Source: Streptomyces violaceoruber (GTDB lineage Bacteria > Actinomycetota > Actinomycetes > Streptomycetales > Streptomycetaceae). From it: a DNA stretch of 64,000 nt. The notes under the pieces were generated by a model. It was not told where the DNA came from. It ran no database searches and was given only the letters and a program-made list of their open reading frames with translations. The translations under genes and the position numbers were made by a program. Each line of letters starts with the position of its first letter. Position 1 is the stretch's first letter. Below, in pieces: positions 18,219-26,475 of the stretch. Location of the stretch: assembly GCF_033406955.1 (NCBI RefSeq), contig NZ_CP137734.1, positions 2,666,001 to 2,730,000 of the forward strand. Direction: 5' to 3'.

Positions 18219-19151
18219 ATGAGCGACACTTCCCCCTACGGCTTCGAGCTTGTGCGGCGTGGGTACGACCGCGCTCAGGTGGACGAACGCATCTCCAAGC
18301 TCGTCTCCGACCGTGACAGCGCTCTCGCCCGCATCACCGCTCTGGAAAAGCGCATCGAGGAGCTCCACCTCGAGACTCAGAACGCCCAGGCCCAGGTCAA
18401 CGACGCAGAGCCGTCGTACGCCGGTCTCGGCGCCCGGGTCGAGAAGATCCTGCGGCTCGCCGAGGAAGAGGCGAAGGACCTGCGCGAGGAGGCCCGGCGC
18501 GCGGCCGAGCAGCACCGCGAGCTGGCCGAGTCCTCGGCCCAGCAGGTGCGCAACGACGCGGAGTCGTACGCCGCCGAGCGCAAGGCCAAGGCCGAGGACG
18601 AGGGCGTCCGGATCGTCGAGAAGGCCAAGGGCGACGCCTCGCAGCTGCGTTCCGAGGCGCAGAAGGACGCGCAGTCGAAGCGCGACGAGGCCGACGCGCT
18701 CTTCGAGGAGACCCGCGCGAAGGCCGCGCAGGCCGCCGCCGACTTCGAGACCAACCTCGCCAAGCGCCGCGAGCAGTCGGAGCGGGACCTGGCCTCCCGT
18801 CAGGCCAAGGCCGAGAAGCGGCTCGCGGAGATCGAGCACCGCGCGGAGCAGCTGCGCCTGGAGGCGGAGAAGCTGCGCACGGACGCCGAGCGCCGGGCCC
18901 GCCAGACCGTGGAGACGGCGCAGCGCCAGTCCGAGGACATCGTGGCCGACGCCAACGCCAAGGCCGACCGGATCCGTTCGGAGTCGGAGCGCGAGCTGGC
19001 CGCCCTCACCAACCGCCGCGACTCCATCAACGCGCAGCTGACCAACGTGCGCGAGATGCTGGCGTCGCTCACGGGCGCCGCGGTGGCGGCCGCGCCGTCG
19101 GTCGAGGACGAGTCGGTCTCCCGCGGGGTCCCGGCCCAGCAGTCCCGCTGA
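18219..19151 (+). CDS. filP: FilP, intermediate-filament-like coiled-coil protein
   Basis: 310 residues from ATG 18219 (MSDTSPYGFELVRRGYDRAQ), the length of S. coelicolor FilP. A DivIVA-like N-terminal segment (GFELVRRGYDRAQVDERISKLVSD) precedes a coiled coil from about 30 to 275 with the same hendecad bias as Scy, then a Val/Ala/Ser tail. FilP assembles filaments that stiffen hyphae and bind DivIVA and Scy. It is transcribed in the same direction as scy but separated by 207 bases, allowing its own promoter. Confidence 0.95.
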   Translation: MSDTSPYGFELVRRGYDRAQVDERISKLVSDRDSALARITALEKRIEELHLETQNAQAQVNDAEPSYAGLGARVEKILRLAEEEAKDLREEARRAAEQHRELAESSAQQVRNDAESYAAERKAKAEDEGVRIVEKAKGDASQLRSEAQKDAQSKRDEADALFEETRAKAAQAAADFETNLAKRREQSERDLASRQAKAEKRLAEIEHRAEQLRLEAEKLRTDAERRARQTVETAQRQSEDIVADANAKADRIRSESERELAALTNRRDSINAQLTNVREMLASLTGAAVAAAPSVEDESVSRGVPAQQSR

Positions 19152-19274
19152 CGCCCTTGCGCCCGGGCGGTTTCGGCTGCGCGGGGGGTACGCCTGCCGA
19201 ATCCGTACGAACATGGGCGAGGCCTGTTGTCACTGGGGTGGCAGCGGGCCTCGTCCCGTTCTAGCGTGGTCGCC

Positions 19275-20267
19275 ATGATCGAGCTCGAGGGGCTGACCAA
19301 GCGGTACGGCGAGAAGGTGGCGGTCAACAATCTCTCCTTCACCGTCAGACCCGGCATCATCACGGGCTTCCTCGGCCCCAACGGCGCGGGCAAGTCCACG
19401 ACCATGCGGATGGTGCTGGGCCTGGACCGGCCGACCGCCGGGGACGTGCGGATCGACGGCAAGCACTACGACGAGCTGAAGGACCCGCTGACGTACATCG
19501 GCGCGCTCCTGGAGGCCAAGGCGTGGCACGGCGGGCGCAGCGCCTACAACCACCTGCTGTGCCTCGCGCAGAGCAACGGCATTCCCGCGAGCCGGGTGCG
19601 CCAGGTCCTGGACACGGTCGGTCTGTCGGCGGTCGCCAGGAAGAAGACCAAGGGCTTCTCCCTGGGCATGGGGCAGCGGCTCGGCATCGCGGGGGCCCTG
19701 CTGGGCGACCCTCGCATCCTGATGTTCGACGAGCCGGTCAACGGGCTCGACCCCGAGGGCATCCACTGGATCCGCAATCTGATGAAGACCCTGGCCTCCC
19801 AGGGCCGTACGGTCTTCGTCTCCTCCCACCTGATGAGCGAGATGGCGCTGACCGCCGACCACCTGGTGGTCATCGGCCAGGGCAGGCTGCTGGCGGACAC
19901 CTCGATGGCCGAGTTCATCGCGGAGAACTCGCGCAGCTACGTCCGGATCCGCACCCCGCAGCGCGAGCAGCTGCTCGACGCGCTGCACGCGGCCGGGGTC
20001 ACCGTCGTCGAGTCGGGCGAGGGGGTCCTGGAAGTGGACGGCGACAAGTCGGAGACGGTCGGCGAGCTGGCGGCGCGCCACCAGGTCGTGCTGTACGAGC
20101 TGAGTCCGCAGCGCGCCTCCCTGGAGGAGGCGTTCATGCAGCTGACCGCGGAGTCCGTGGAGTACCACGCGCACGACGGGCAGCCGCCCGGCGCCGTTCC
20201 CCAGCAGCAACAGCCACCGGGACAGCCTCCGCAGCAGCCGTGGGGCAGCGACTGGAAGAGGGGATGA
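19275..20267 (+). CDS. ABC transporter ATP-binding protein (module 1)
   Basis: 330 residues from ATG 19275 (MIELEGLTKRYGEKVAVNNL). Walker A GPNGAGKST, signature-like KGFSLGMGQRLGIAGALLG (LSGGQ degenerated to LGMGQ), Walker B ILMFDEPVNGLDPEG and H-loop VFVSSHLMSEM. A C-terminal extension of about 90 residues ends in a Gln/Pro-rich tail (PQQQQPPGQPPQQPW). The domain resembles ABC-2 export ATPases such as those of lantibiotic or bacitracin immunity systems. The substrate is unknown. Its stop overlaps the permease start by 4 bases. Confidence 0.93.
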   Translation: MIELEGLTKRYGEKVAVNNLSFTVRPGIITGFLGPNGAGKSTTMRMVLGLDRPTAGDVRIDGKHYDELKDPLTYIGALLEAKAWHGGRSAYNHLLCLAQSNGIPASRVRQVLDTVGLSAVARKKTKGFSLGMGQRLGIAGALLGDPRILMFDEPVNGLDPEGIHWIRNLMKTLASQGRTVFVSSHLMSEMALTADHLVVIGQGRLLADTSMAEFIAENSRSYVRIRTPQREQLLDALHAAGVTVVESGEGVLEVDGDKSETVGELAARHQVVLYELSPQRASLEEAFMQLTAESVEYHAHDGQPPGAVPQQQQPPGQPPQQPWGSDWKRG

Positions 20268-21040
20268 GCATGGCGGCGACACAGGTCGTCCGGTCCGAGT
20301 GGACCAAGATCCGGTCGGTCGCGTCCACGGTGTGGACGCTGGGCCTCGCCGTGGTCGTCACCATCGCCCTGGGCATGCTGATCTCGGCCCTGTCGAAGAA
20401 CGAGTTCGGCGACATGAGCCGGCGGGACCAGCTCTCCTTCGACCCGACCTTCATCAGCTTCGCCGGTACGAGCCTCGGCCAGCTGGCGATGATCGTGTTC
20501 GGGGTGCTGGTCGTGGGCAACGAGTACAGCTCCGGCATGATCCGCACCTCGCTGGCCGCCGTGCCGCGACGCGGCACCTTCCTGTTCAGCAAGATCGCGG
20601 TGGCCACCGCGCTCGCGCTGGTCGTGGCCATGGTCACCAGTTTCGCCACGTTCTTCCTCGGGCAGGCGATGCTCGGCGACCTGAAGGCGTCGATCGGCGA
20701 CCCGGGCGTGCTGCGCGCGGTGTTCGGCGGCGGCCTCTACATGACCCTGATCGCGATGTTCTCGATGGGCGTCGCCGCGATGCTGCGCTCCCCGATGCTG
20801 TCGCTGGGCATCCTGATGCCGTTCTTCTTCCTGATCTCCAACATCCTGGGCAACGTCCCGGCGACGGAGAAGGTCGGCCGGTTCCTGCCCGACCAGGCCG
20901 GCAGCAAGATCATGCAGGTGGTCACGCCGATCGACGACGACGTCCCCTACGGACCGTGGGGCGGCCTGGGGATCATGGCACTGTGGGTGATCGCGGCGCT
21001 CGTCGGCGGGTACGCGGTGCTGAAGCGGCGGGACGCCTAG
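20264..21040 (+). CDS. ABC-2 type permease (module 1)
   Basis: 258 residues from ATG 20264, overlapping the ATPase stop as ATGA. It begins MSMAATQVVRSEWTKIRSVASTVWTLGLAVVV, with the R-S-E-W-T-K-I-R motif that marks this ABC-2 permease group. Six hydrophobic segments lie at about 20-45, 75-95, 120-145, 160-180, 188-208 and 230-250. Partner of the preceding ATPase. The pair is duplicated immediately downstream. Confidence 0.9.
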   Translation: MSMAATQVVRSEWTKIRSVASTVWTLGLAVVVTIALGMLISALSKNEFGDMSRRDQLSFDPTFISFAGTSLGQLAMIVFGVLVVGNEYSSGMIRTSLAAVPRRGTFLFSKIAVATALALVVAMVTSFATFFLGQAMLGDLKASIGDPGVLRAVFGGGLYMTLIAMFSMGVAAMLRSPMLSLGILMPFFFLISNILGNVPATEKVGRFLPDQAGSKIMQVVTPIDDDVPYGPWGGLGIMALWVIAALVGGYAVLKRRDA

Positions 21041-21188
21041 AAAGCGGGCGCCGCAACCCCGGCAGGCGCCTCCGTACGGTGCCGGATTTTGCCCGCGCTT
21101 GAACGGAACCGTCAGCGCGTGGATATCCTCCTAACCCTTACGGGGGCGTGTGCCCTGCTGTCCCTGAACCTTCCGATGGGTGCGGAGC

Positions 21189-22460
21189 ATGATCGAGGCT
21201 GTCGGCCTGACCAAGCGATACGGCGACAAGACCGCCGTGTACAACCTCTCCTTCCAGGTGCGGCCCGGTGCCGTCACCGGCTTCCTGGGGCCCAACGGCT
21301 CGGGCAAGTCGACGACGATGCGGATGATCCTGGGCCTGGACAACCCCACGGCGGGCCACGTGACCATCGGCGGCCACCCGTACCGCAGGCTGCCGAACGC
21401 CGCGCGCCACGTCGGGGCGCTCCTGGACGCCAAGGCGGTGCACGGCGGGCGGGCCGCCCGCAACCACCTGCTGAGCCTCGCCCAGCTGTCCGGCATCCCG
21501 GCCCGCCGGGTGGACGAGGTGCTCGGCGTGGTGGGCCTCCAGGACGTGGCCAAGCGGCGTTCCAAGGGCTTCTCCCTCGGCATGGGCCAGCGGCTCGGCA
21601 TCGCCGCCGCGCTGCTCGGCGACCCCCAGGTGCTGCTCTTCGACGAGCCGGTCAACGGCCTCGACCCGGAGGGCATCCACTGGGTGCGCAACCTGATGAA
21701 GGCGCTCGCCGCGGAAGGCCGCACCGTCTTCGTCTCCTCGCACCTGATGAGCGAGATGGCGCTGACCGCCGACCACCTGATCGTCATCGGGCGCGGCCAG
21801 CTGATGGCCGACATGAGCGTGACGGATTTCATCTCGGCCAACTCCGCCGACTTCGCGCGCGTGCGGACGCCGGACACCGAGCCCCAGCTGCGCGAGAAGC
21901 TGACCTCGGCGCTGACCGAGGCGGGCGGCCACGTGCTGCCCGAGCAGGACGGCGCGCTGCGGGTGACCGGGCTCGCCCTCCCCCGCATCAGCGACATCGC
22001 GCACGACACCGACGTACGGCTGTGGGAGCTGTCGCCGCACCAGGCCTCGCTGGAGGAGGCGTACATGCGGATGACGCAGGGCGCCGTGGACTACCGGTCG
22101 ACCGCCGACCAGAAGGCGGGGCTCCAGCAGCCCCTGCCGCCCGGCGCGCAGCCGCCGATGCCGGTGGCCGGTCAGGGCCAGCCCGGGTGGTACGCGCCGC
22201 CGCCGCCCCAGCAGGGCGGTCAGCCCTTCGCCGCGCCGCAGGGCGCGCCCGGCCAGGCCCCCGCGGGCCCGTACGGCGCCCCGGTGGCGCCCGGGGCGGT
22301 CCCGGGCGGTCAGCCGGCCAACCCGTACGCGGCCCGGCAGGCGCCCCAGGCACCGCCGATGCCCCAGGCTCCCGCCGGCGCGCCGACGCCGCCCGCGGCG
22401 GGCCCCGCGCCCGCCGCCGCGCCCGTCACCGACCCGACCAAGCCCGAGGACGCCCGATGA
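21189..22460 (+). CDS. ABC transporter ATP-binding protein with long Pro/Gln/Ala-rich tail (module 2)
   Basis: 423 residues from ATG 21189 (MIEAVGLTKRYGDKTAVYNL), the start parallel to the module 1 ATPase; the GTG at 21180 would add three residues. Walker A GPNGSGKST, KGFSLGMGQRLGIAAALLG, Walker B VLLFDEPVNGLDPEG and SSHLMSEMAL are nearly identical to module 1. About 110 C-terminal residues are low-complexity P/A/G/Q (PPPPQQGGQPFAAPQGAPGQ-type), much longer than in module 1. A recent or conserved tandem duplicate. Overlaps the next gene by 4 bases. Confidence 0.92.
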   Translation: MIEAVGLTKRYGDKTAVYNLSFQVRPGAVTGFLGPNGSGKSTTMRMILGLDNPTAGHVTIGGHPYRRLPNAARHVGALLDAKAVHGGRAARNHLLSLAQLSGIPARRVDEVLGVVGLQDVAKRRSKGFSLGMGQRLGIAAALLGDPQVLLFDEPVNGLDPEGIHWVRNLMKALAAEGRTVFVSSHLMSEMALTADHLIVIGRGQLMADMSVTDFISANSADFARVRTPDTEPQLREKLTSALTEAGGHVLPEQDGALRVTGLALPRISDIAHDTDVRLWELSPHQASLEEAYMRMTQGAVDYRSTADQKAGLQQPLPPGAQPPMPVAGQGQPGWYAPPPPQQGGQPFAAPQGAPGQAPAGPYGAPVAPGAVPGGQPANPYAARQAPQAPPMPQAPAGAPTPPAAGPAPAAAPVTDPTKPEDAR

Positions 22461-23326
22461 GCACGCCCCAGCCCCCGACGCAGCAGGCCGCGCCCGACTG
22501 GCACGCGGCGCCCGGTTCGCCGTTCCCGACCTACACGTCGCCGATCCCGGTGGTGCGCACGACCCTCGTGCACGCGCTGGCCTCCGAGTGGACGAAGATC
22601 AAGTCGGTGCGCTCGACGCTGTGGACGCTCGGCGTGTTCGTCCTGCTGGTGCTCGGCATCGGGCTGCTGACCGGCGCGGTGGTGGCGAGCTCGGACTCCG
22701 ACCTGGCCGGTGAGAGCGCGCTGAGCCTCGGCTTCTTCGGTCTGCTGCTCGGCAGCATGTGCGTGATCACGCTGGGCGTGCTGACCACCGCCTCGGAGTA
22801 CGGCACGGGGATGATCCGCACGACGATGACCGCCTGCCCCAGCCGCGGCCGGGTGCTGGCCGCCAAGGGCATCGTGTTCTTCCTGGTGGCGTTCGTGGTG
22901 ACCCTGATCTGCGCGACGCTGGTCGGGCTGGCCCACGTGTCCATGCTGGAGGGCAACGGCGCCGAGAACCCGACCGGCGCGGAGTGGCTGAAGGGCACCG
23001 TCGGCGTCGCGCTCTACGTCGCGCTGCTCGGGCTGCTCTCGCTGGCCATGGGCTCGATCATCCGGCACTCGGCGGGCGCCATCACCATCATGATCGGCGT
23101 CCTGCTCGCCCCGCTGGTGATCGCGCTGTTCATGTTCTCCGAGTCGCTCAAGGACGTGCAGCAGGCGCTGTTCGAGTACTCGATCCCGAACCAGATGAGC
23201 ATCTTCTACGCCAACTCGCTCTCCGAGTCCGGGCCCTCGGGCTGGGACCCGCTGTGGATCGTGCTCGGCGTGACCGCGGCCGCGTTCGCCGCCGCCTTCG
23301 CCCTGCTGGAGAAGCGGGACGTGTAA
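22457..23326 (+). CDS. ABC-2 type permease (module 2)
   Basis: 289 residues from the ATG at 22457 (ATGA overlap). A Pro/Ala-rich cytoplasmic leader of about 45 residues (MSTPQPPTQQAAPDWHAAPG...) precedes LVHALASEWTKIKSVRSTLWTLGVFVLL, the same SEWTKI-S-R-STLWTLG motif as module 1. Six membrane helices. The disordered leader matches the disordered tail of its ATPase partner, suggesting that these arms interact or tether a partner near the membrane. Ends 8 bases from a convergent gene. Confidence 0.9.
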   Translation: MSTPQPPTQQAAPDWHAAPGSPFPTYTSPIPVVRTTLVHALASEWTKIKSVRSTLWTLGVFVLLVLGIGLLTGAVVASSDSDLAGESALSLGFFGLLLGSMCVITLGVLTTASEYGTGMIRTTMTACPSRGRVLAAKGIVFFLVAFVVTLICATLVGLAHVSMLEGNGAENPTGAEWLKGTVGVALYVALLGLLSLAMGSIIRHSAGAITIMIGVLLAPLVIALFMFSESLKDVQQALFEYSIPNQMSIFYANSLSESGPSGWDPLWIVLGVTAAAFAAAFALLEKRDV

Positions 23327-23334
23327 ACGGGGCT

Positions 23335-23667
23335 TCAGAACCTCGGCGCGTTACGGGACCGCTGCACCCGCGTGGTGCGGCGGTCCTTCGCGTTCCAGCA
23401 CGCCTTGTGCCAGTGCCGGCGGTCGTCGACGCCCGAGTGGGCCGGCCAGGCCACGACGTGCGGAACACCGTCCGGAATGAGCTGGTCGCAGCCCGGGCAG
23501 CGGTACGACTTGCCCTGCGCGCTCGCGCCCGCCACGTGCCGTACGCTCCACTCCTCGCCCTGCCAGTTCTCCGCGGACTGCCAGCCGCCGTAGCGGCCGG
23601 AGCCGTCCTCCTCGGCGCTCCGGCCGGAGGAACCGGCTCCCTTGGGTCGGTTGCGACGCGGGGACAC
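23335..23667 (-). CDS. Small PARP-type zinc-finger-like protein
   Basis: 110 residues from GTG 23667, preceded by GAGGTG four bases upstream; longer in-frame extensions lack a ribosome-binding site. A basic, disordered N-terminus (PRRNRPKGAGSS) leads to a compact Cys/His domain: Cys57-x2-Cys60, 26 residues, then His87-x2-Cys90 in RHWHKACW, and a basic tail (RRTTRVQRSRNAPRF). The C-x2-C-x26-H-x2-C spacing and the HW..C.W ending resemble the PARP-type zinc finger (C-x2-C-x28/30-H-x2-C), which senses DNA breaks. Streptomyces orthologues tend to be called ATP/GTP-binding, but no P-loop is visible. Confidence 0.8.
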   Translation of the reverse strand: MSPRRNRPKGAGSSGRSAEEDGSGRYGGWQSAENWQGEEWSVRHVAGASAQGKSYRCPGCDQLIPDGVPHVVAWPAHSGVDDRRHWHKACWNAKDRRTTRVQRSRNAPRF

Positions 23668-23923
23668 AGGACACCTCACGGAGCTATACAGGAAGCAGGG
23701 CGGCATCCAGCCTACGCGGCACGGACACGGGTAGGCGTACGGCGCCAAACACCGCAACTCCCCCCGACCGGTGTTGTCCGTCCGAGCCCACGCGCCGTCC
23801 CACAACGGCCGATTCTGAAGACAATCCGCAAAGTCCTTCGTCCGGCCGTGTCCTCGGCACGTGTCAGGCGGTTATGCCGTGCGGGGGAGCTCCATGTCGG
23901 GGCCGAGGAAGCAGGAAAAGGCA

Positions 23924-24952
23924 ATGCGCGTAGGAAGTTTCGTGTTGGGTGCCCAGTTCCCGGGCCAGGGTCAGGGGGAGGCGCTGCACCGCGCGGTCCG
24001 CTCGGCCGAGGTCGCCGAGGAGGCCGGGCTGGACACGGTCTGGCTGGCCGAACACCACTTCGTGCCGTACGGCACGTGTCCGTCGGCCGTGACCCTGGCC
24101 GCGCTGCTGCTGGGCCGCACCCGGCGTCTGAGGGTCGGCACCGCGGTGAGTGTGCTGCCCACCGTCCACCCCGTGGCGCTCGGCGAGCAGGCCGCGCTGC
24201 TGCACGTCACCAGCGGCGGCCGCTTCTCGCTGGGTGTGGGCCGCGGCGGCCCGTGGGTGGACCTGGAGGTGTTCGGCGCGGGTCTGGAGGCGTACGAGAA
24301 GGGGTTTCCGGACTCGCTCGACCTGCTGCTGCGCTGGCTGCGCGAGCCGGCCGTCGGCGCCTCGGGCGACCGCTACCGCTTCCGCGAGGTGCCGGTCGTG
24401 CCGCGCCCGTCGGAGTCCCTGTCGGAGGAGCCGGGCCCGGAGGTCGTCGTCGCCTGCACCTCGCCGTCGAGCGTGCGGATGGCGGCCGAGCGGGGGCTGC
24501 CGATGCTCCTCGGGATGCACGTCGGCGACGAGGAGAAGGCGGAGATGGTCGCCCTGTGGCGGCGCCACGCGCGTGCGGCCGGGCGTCCGGCGGCGGAGAT
24601 CCACGGCGCCGGACACGTCTCGGCCGGTGTCTGCCAGATCGCCGACCGGCGCACGGACGCGGCCGAGACCCTGCTCAAGGCGATGCCGGGCTGGCTGCGG
24701 CAGGGACTGGGCGCCCACGTCACGGTGGACGGCCGGGCCCGGCAGATGCGCGACCCGCACGCCTACACCGAACTGCTCTGCGGGCTGCACCCGGTGGGCA
24801 CGCCCCGGCTGTGCGCGGACCGGCTCGCAGCGACCGGCGAGCGGACCGGCATCTCCCGCTTCGCCCTGCTCGTCGAGGGCTCGGGAGACCTGGCGGCGAC
24901 CGAGGAGAACGTACGGCGGCTCGGGGCCGAGGTACTCCCCCAGCTCCGCTGA
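23924..24952 (+). CDS. Luciferase-like (LLM class) flavin-dependent monooxygenase
   Basis: 342 residues from ATG 23924 (MRVGSFVLGAQFPGQ) with AGGAAAAGG upstream. The bacterial-luciferase TIM-barrel signature is visible: AEVAEEAGLDTVWLAEHHFVPYGTCPSAVTLAALLLGRTRRLRVGTAVSVLPTVHPVALGEQAALL, then GRFSLGVGRGGP. It uses reduced F420 or FMN; the substrate is unknown. No operon partner: the upstream gene is divergent and the downstream gene is convergent across a strong hairpin. Confidence 0.9.
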   Translation: MRVGSFVLGAQFPGQGQGEALHRAVRSAEVAEEAGLDTVWLAEHHFVPYGTCPSAVTLAALLLGRTRRLRVGTAVSVLPTVHPVALGEQAALLHVTSGGRFSLGVGRGGPWVDLEVFGAGLEAYEKGFPDSLDLLLRWLREPAVGASGDRYRFREVPVVPRPSESLSEEPGPEVVVACTSPSSVRMAAERGLPMLLGMHVGDEEKAEMVALWRRHARAAGRPAAEIHGAGHVSAGVCQIADRRTDAAETLLKAMPGWLRQGLGAHVTVDGRARQMRDPHAYTELLCGLHPVGTPRLCADRLAATGERTGISRFALLVEGSGDLAATEENVRRLGAEVLPQLR

Positions 24953-24966
24953 CCCCCGGGCGGGGA

Positions 24967-25016
24967 GCTTGCCGCTCCGGTACAGAACTGCACCTCCCGC
25001 GTACGGAGCGGCAAGC
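24967..25016. terminator. 13-bp perfect stem, bidirectional terminator
   Basis: Arms GCTTGCCGCTCCG (24967-24979) and CGGAGCGGCAAGC (25004-25016) are exactly complementary around a 24-base loop. It lies between the convergent LLM oxidoreductase and SCO5389-family genes, 14 bases from each stop. Confidence 0.85.
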
Positions 25017-25030
25017 AGGGACCGCGGGCC

Positions 25031-25423
25031 TCAGCAGTCGCGCAGTTCCGGCGACTGGTTCAGCAACTGGCTGCGCACCGAGGTGAACTTGGTCAGCGTC
25101 TCGTCGACAGAGGAGTCCAACGGGAACACCGCCACCCGGTGGCAGTTCTGGAAGGCCAGCCGCACCCCGAAGTGCCGCTGCAGTGCACCGCGTATGGCGT
25201 CACTCGCGAGCGCACGCAGGAGCTGACCGCGCGCCTGCTCGTCCGGCGGGGGCGTCTGGTTGTCGGCGAACGCTCCGCCGTCGACCTTCAGCTGTGCCAC
25301 CAGGGAGCTGACCATCTCCCATGCGTAGGGCAGGGAGGTCCGGACGCAGTCGACGAAGTCTGCTTCGTCGACCTCGCCTCGCTCGGCCTGTTCGAGTAGG
25401 GCCGGTGAGACGTCGAGCGACAT
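25031..25423 (-). CDS. SCO5389-family conserved protein
   Basis: 130 residues from ATG 25423 (MSLDVSPALLEQAERGEVDE) with GAGAGGAGA upstream. It is mostly helical, with ALLEQAERGEVDEADFVDCVRTSLPYAWEMVSSLVAQL and a second conserved part FQNCHRVAVFPLDSSVDETLTKFTSVRSQLLNQSPELRDC. There is no signal sequence or transmembrane segment. I recognise it as the SCO5389-type family, widespread in Streptomyces and of unknown function. It is divergent from nucS with a 280-base gap, which suggests possible co-regulation but gives no direct clue to activity. Confidence 0.8.
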   Translation of the reverse strand: MSLDVSPALLEQAERGEVDEADFVDCVRTSLPYAWEMVSSLVAQLKVDGGAFADNQTPPPDEQARGQLLRALASDAIRGALQRHFGVRLAFQNCHRVAVFPLDSSVDETLTKFTSVRSQLLNQSPELRDC

Positions 25424-25703
25424 GGGTTCTCCTCTCGCACCCCCGACCAGCAGGGGTTGCCGGACAGTTAAGGGAGTGCGCGATTCCGAACACGCTGCGT
25501 ACACAGGCCGCGACCTCCCGTTCAATACCGTAAGCAACCGATCGTGACGGCACCAGGAGAATGCCCAGATGGACACCATCCGGTAGGCCCACAATCGGCC
25601 AGTGCGCAAGACGGGGCCAATGGGAGAAGTGGGACAGCGCACTCCGGTGCCCGGGTACGGGCGAATCGCGTCGGGCCCGGCCCGTCGAGTAGCGTTGCCG
25701 ACC

Positions 25704-26375
25704 ATGCGTCTCGTCATTGCCCGCTGCTCCGTCGACTACGCCGGACGGCTCACCGCCCACCTGCCCTCGGCCCCCCGGCTGATCCTGGTCAAGGCGGACG
25801 GCAGCGTCTCGATCCACGCCGACGACCGGGCCTACAAGCCCCTCAACTGGATGTCGCCGCCCTGTGCCCTGAAGGAGGGCACGGGCGAGGAGGAGGGCGT
25901 CTGGACCGTCGTCAACAAGGCGGGCGAGAAGCTCATCATCACGATGGAGGAGATCCTCCACGACTCCTCGCACGAGCTGGGCGTCGATCCGGGCCTGATC
26001 AAGGACGGCGTGGAAGCACACCTCCAGGAGCTGCTCGCCGACCGCATCGACACCCTGGGCGAGGGCTACACCCTCATCCGCCGCGAGTACATGACCGCCA
26101 TCGGCCCGGTCGACATCCTGTGCCGGGACGCCCAGGGCGGGACCGTCGCGGTCGAGATCAAGCGGCGCGGCGAGATCGACGGCGTGGAACAGCTCACGCG
26201 CTACCTGGAGCTGCTGAACCGCGACCCGCATCTCGCCCCGGTGCGCGGCGTCTTCGCCGCCCAGGAGATCAAGCCGCAGGCCCGCGTGCTGGCCACGGAC
26301 CGCGGCATCGGCTGCCAGGTGCTGGACTACGACGCGCTGCGGGGCATCGAGGACGACAAGCTGCGGCTGTTCTGA
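25704..26375 (+). CDS. nucS: NucS (EndoMS) mismatch-specific endonuclease
   Basis: 223 residues from ATG 25704 ([16 protein letters not shown]). An N-terminal beta-sandwich DNA-binding domain (1-105) precedes a RecB-like nuclease core: GPVDILC (Asp137), AVEIKRRGE (Glu151, Lys153) and the [13 protein letters not shown] helix. It ends in DDKLRLF, which fits the clamp-binding C-terminus known for actinobacterial NucS. NucS replaces MutS/MutL in actinobacteria, cutting both strands at mismatches. It ends 41 bases before a strong bidirectional terminator. Confidence 0.96.
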   Translation: MRLVIARCSVDYAGRLTAHLPSAPRLILVKADGSVSIHADDRAYKPLNWMSPPCALKEGTGEEEGVWTVVNKAGEKLIITMEEILHDSSHELGVDPGLIKDGVEAHLQELLADRIDTLGEGYTLIRREYMTAIGPVDILCRDAQGGTVAVEIKRRGEIDGVEQLTRYLELLNRDPHLAPVRGVFAAQEIKPQARVLATDRGIGCQVLDYDALRGIEDDKLRLF

Positions 26376-26416
26376 GGGCGCGGCGCGTCCTGAGGGCGCG
26401 TCACGTACGACGCGAG

Positions 26417-26449
26417 GAGGGCCGGGTCCGTGCGGCGGACCCGGCCCTC
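26417..26449. terminator. 14-bp perfect stem, bidirectional terminator
   Basis: Arms GAGGGCCGGGTCCG and CGGACCCGGCCCTC with a TGCGG loop, between the convergent nucS and membrane-NTPase genes (stops at 26375 and 26476). Confidence 0.9.
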
Positions 26450-26475
26450 TCGTGCTGATGCCTTCCCGGGCGGGG

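Noticed and set aside
21180..21188. GTG start three codons before the module 2 ABC ATPase ATG
   Set aside because: The ATG at 21189 aligns with the paralogous ATPase N-terminus (MIE...GLTKRYG), so the GTG form is less likely, although it cannot be excluded.
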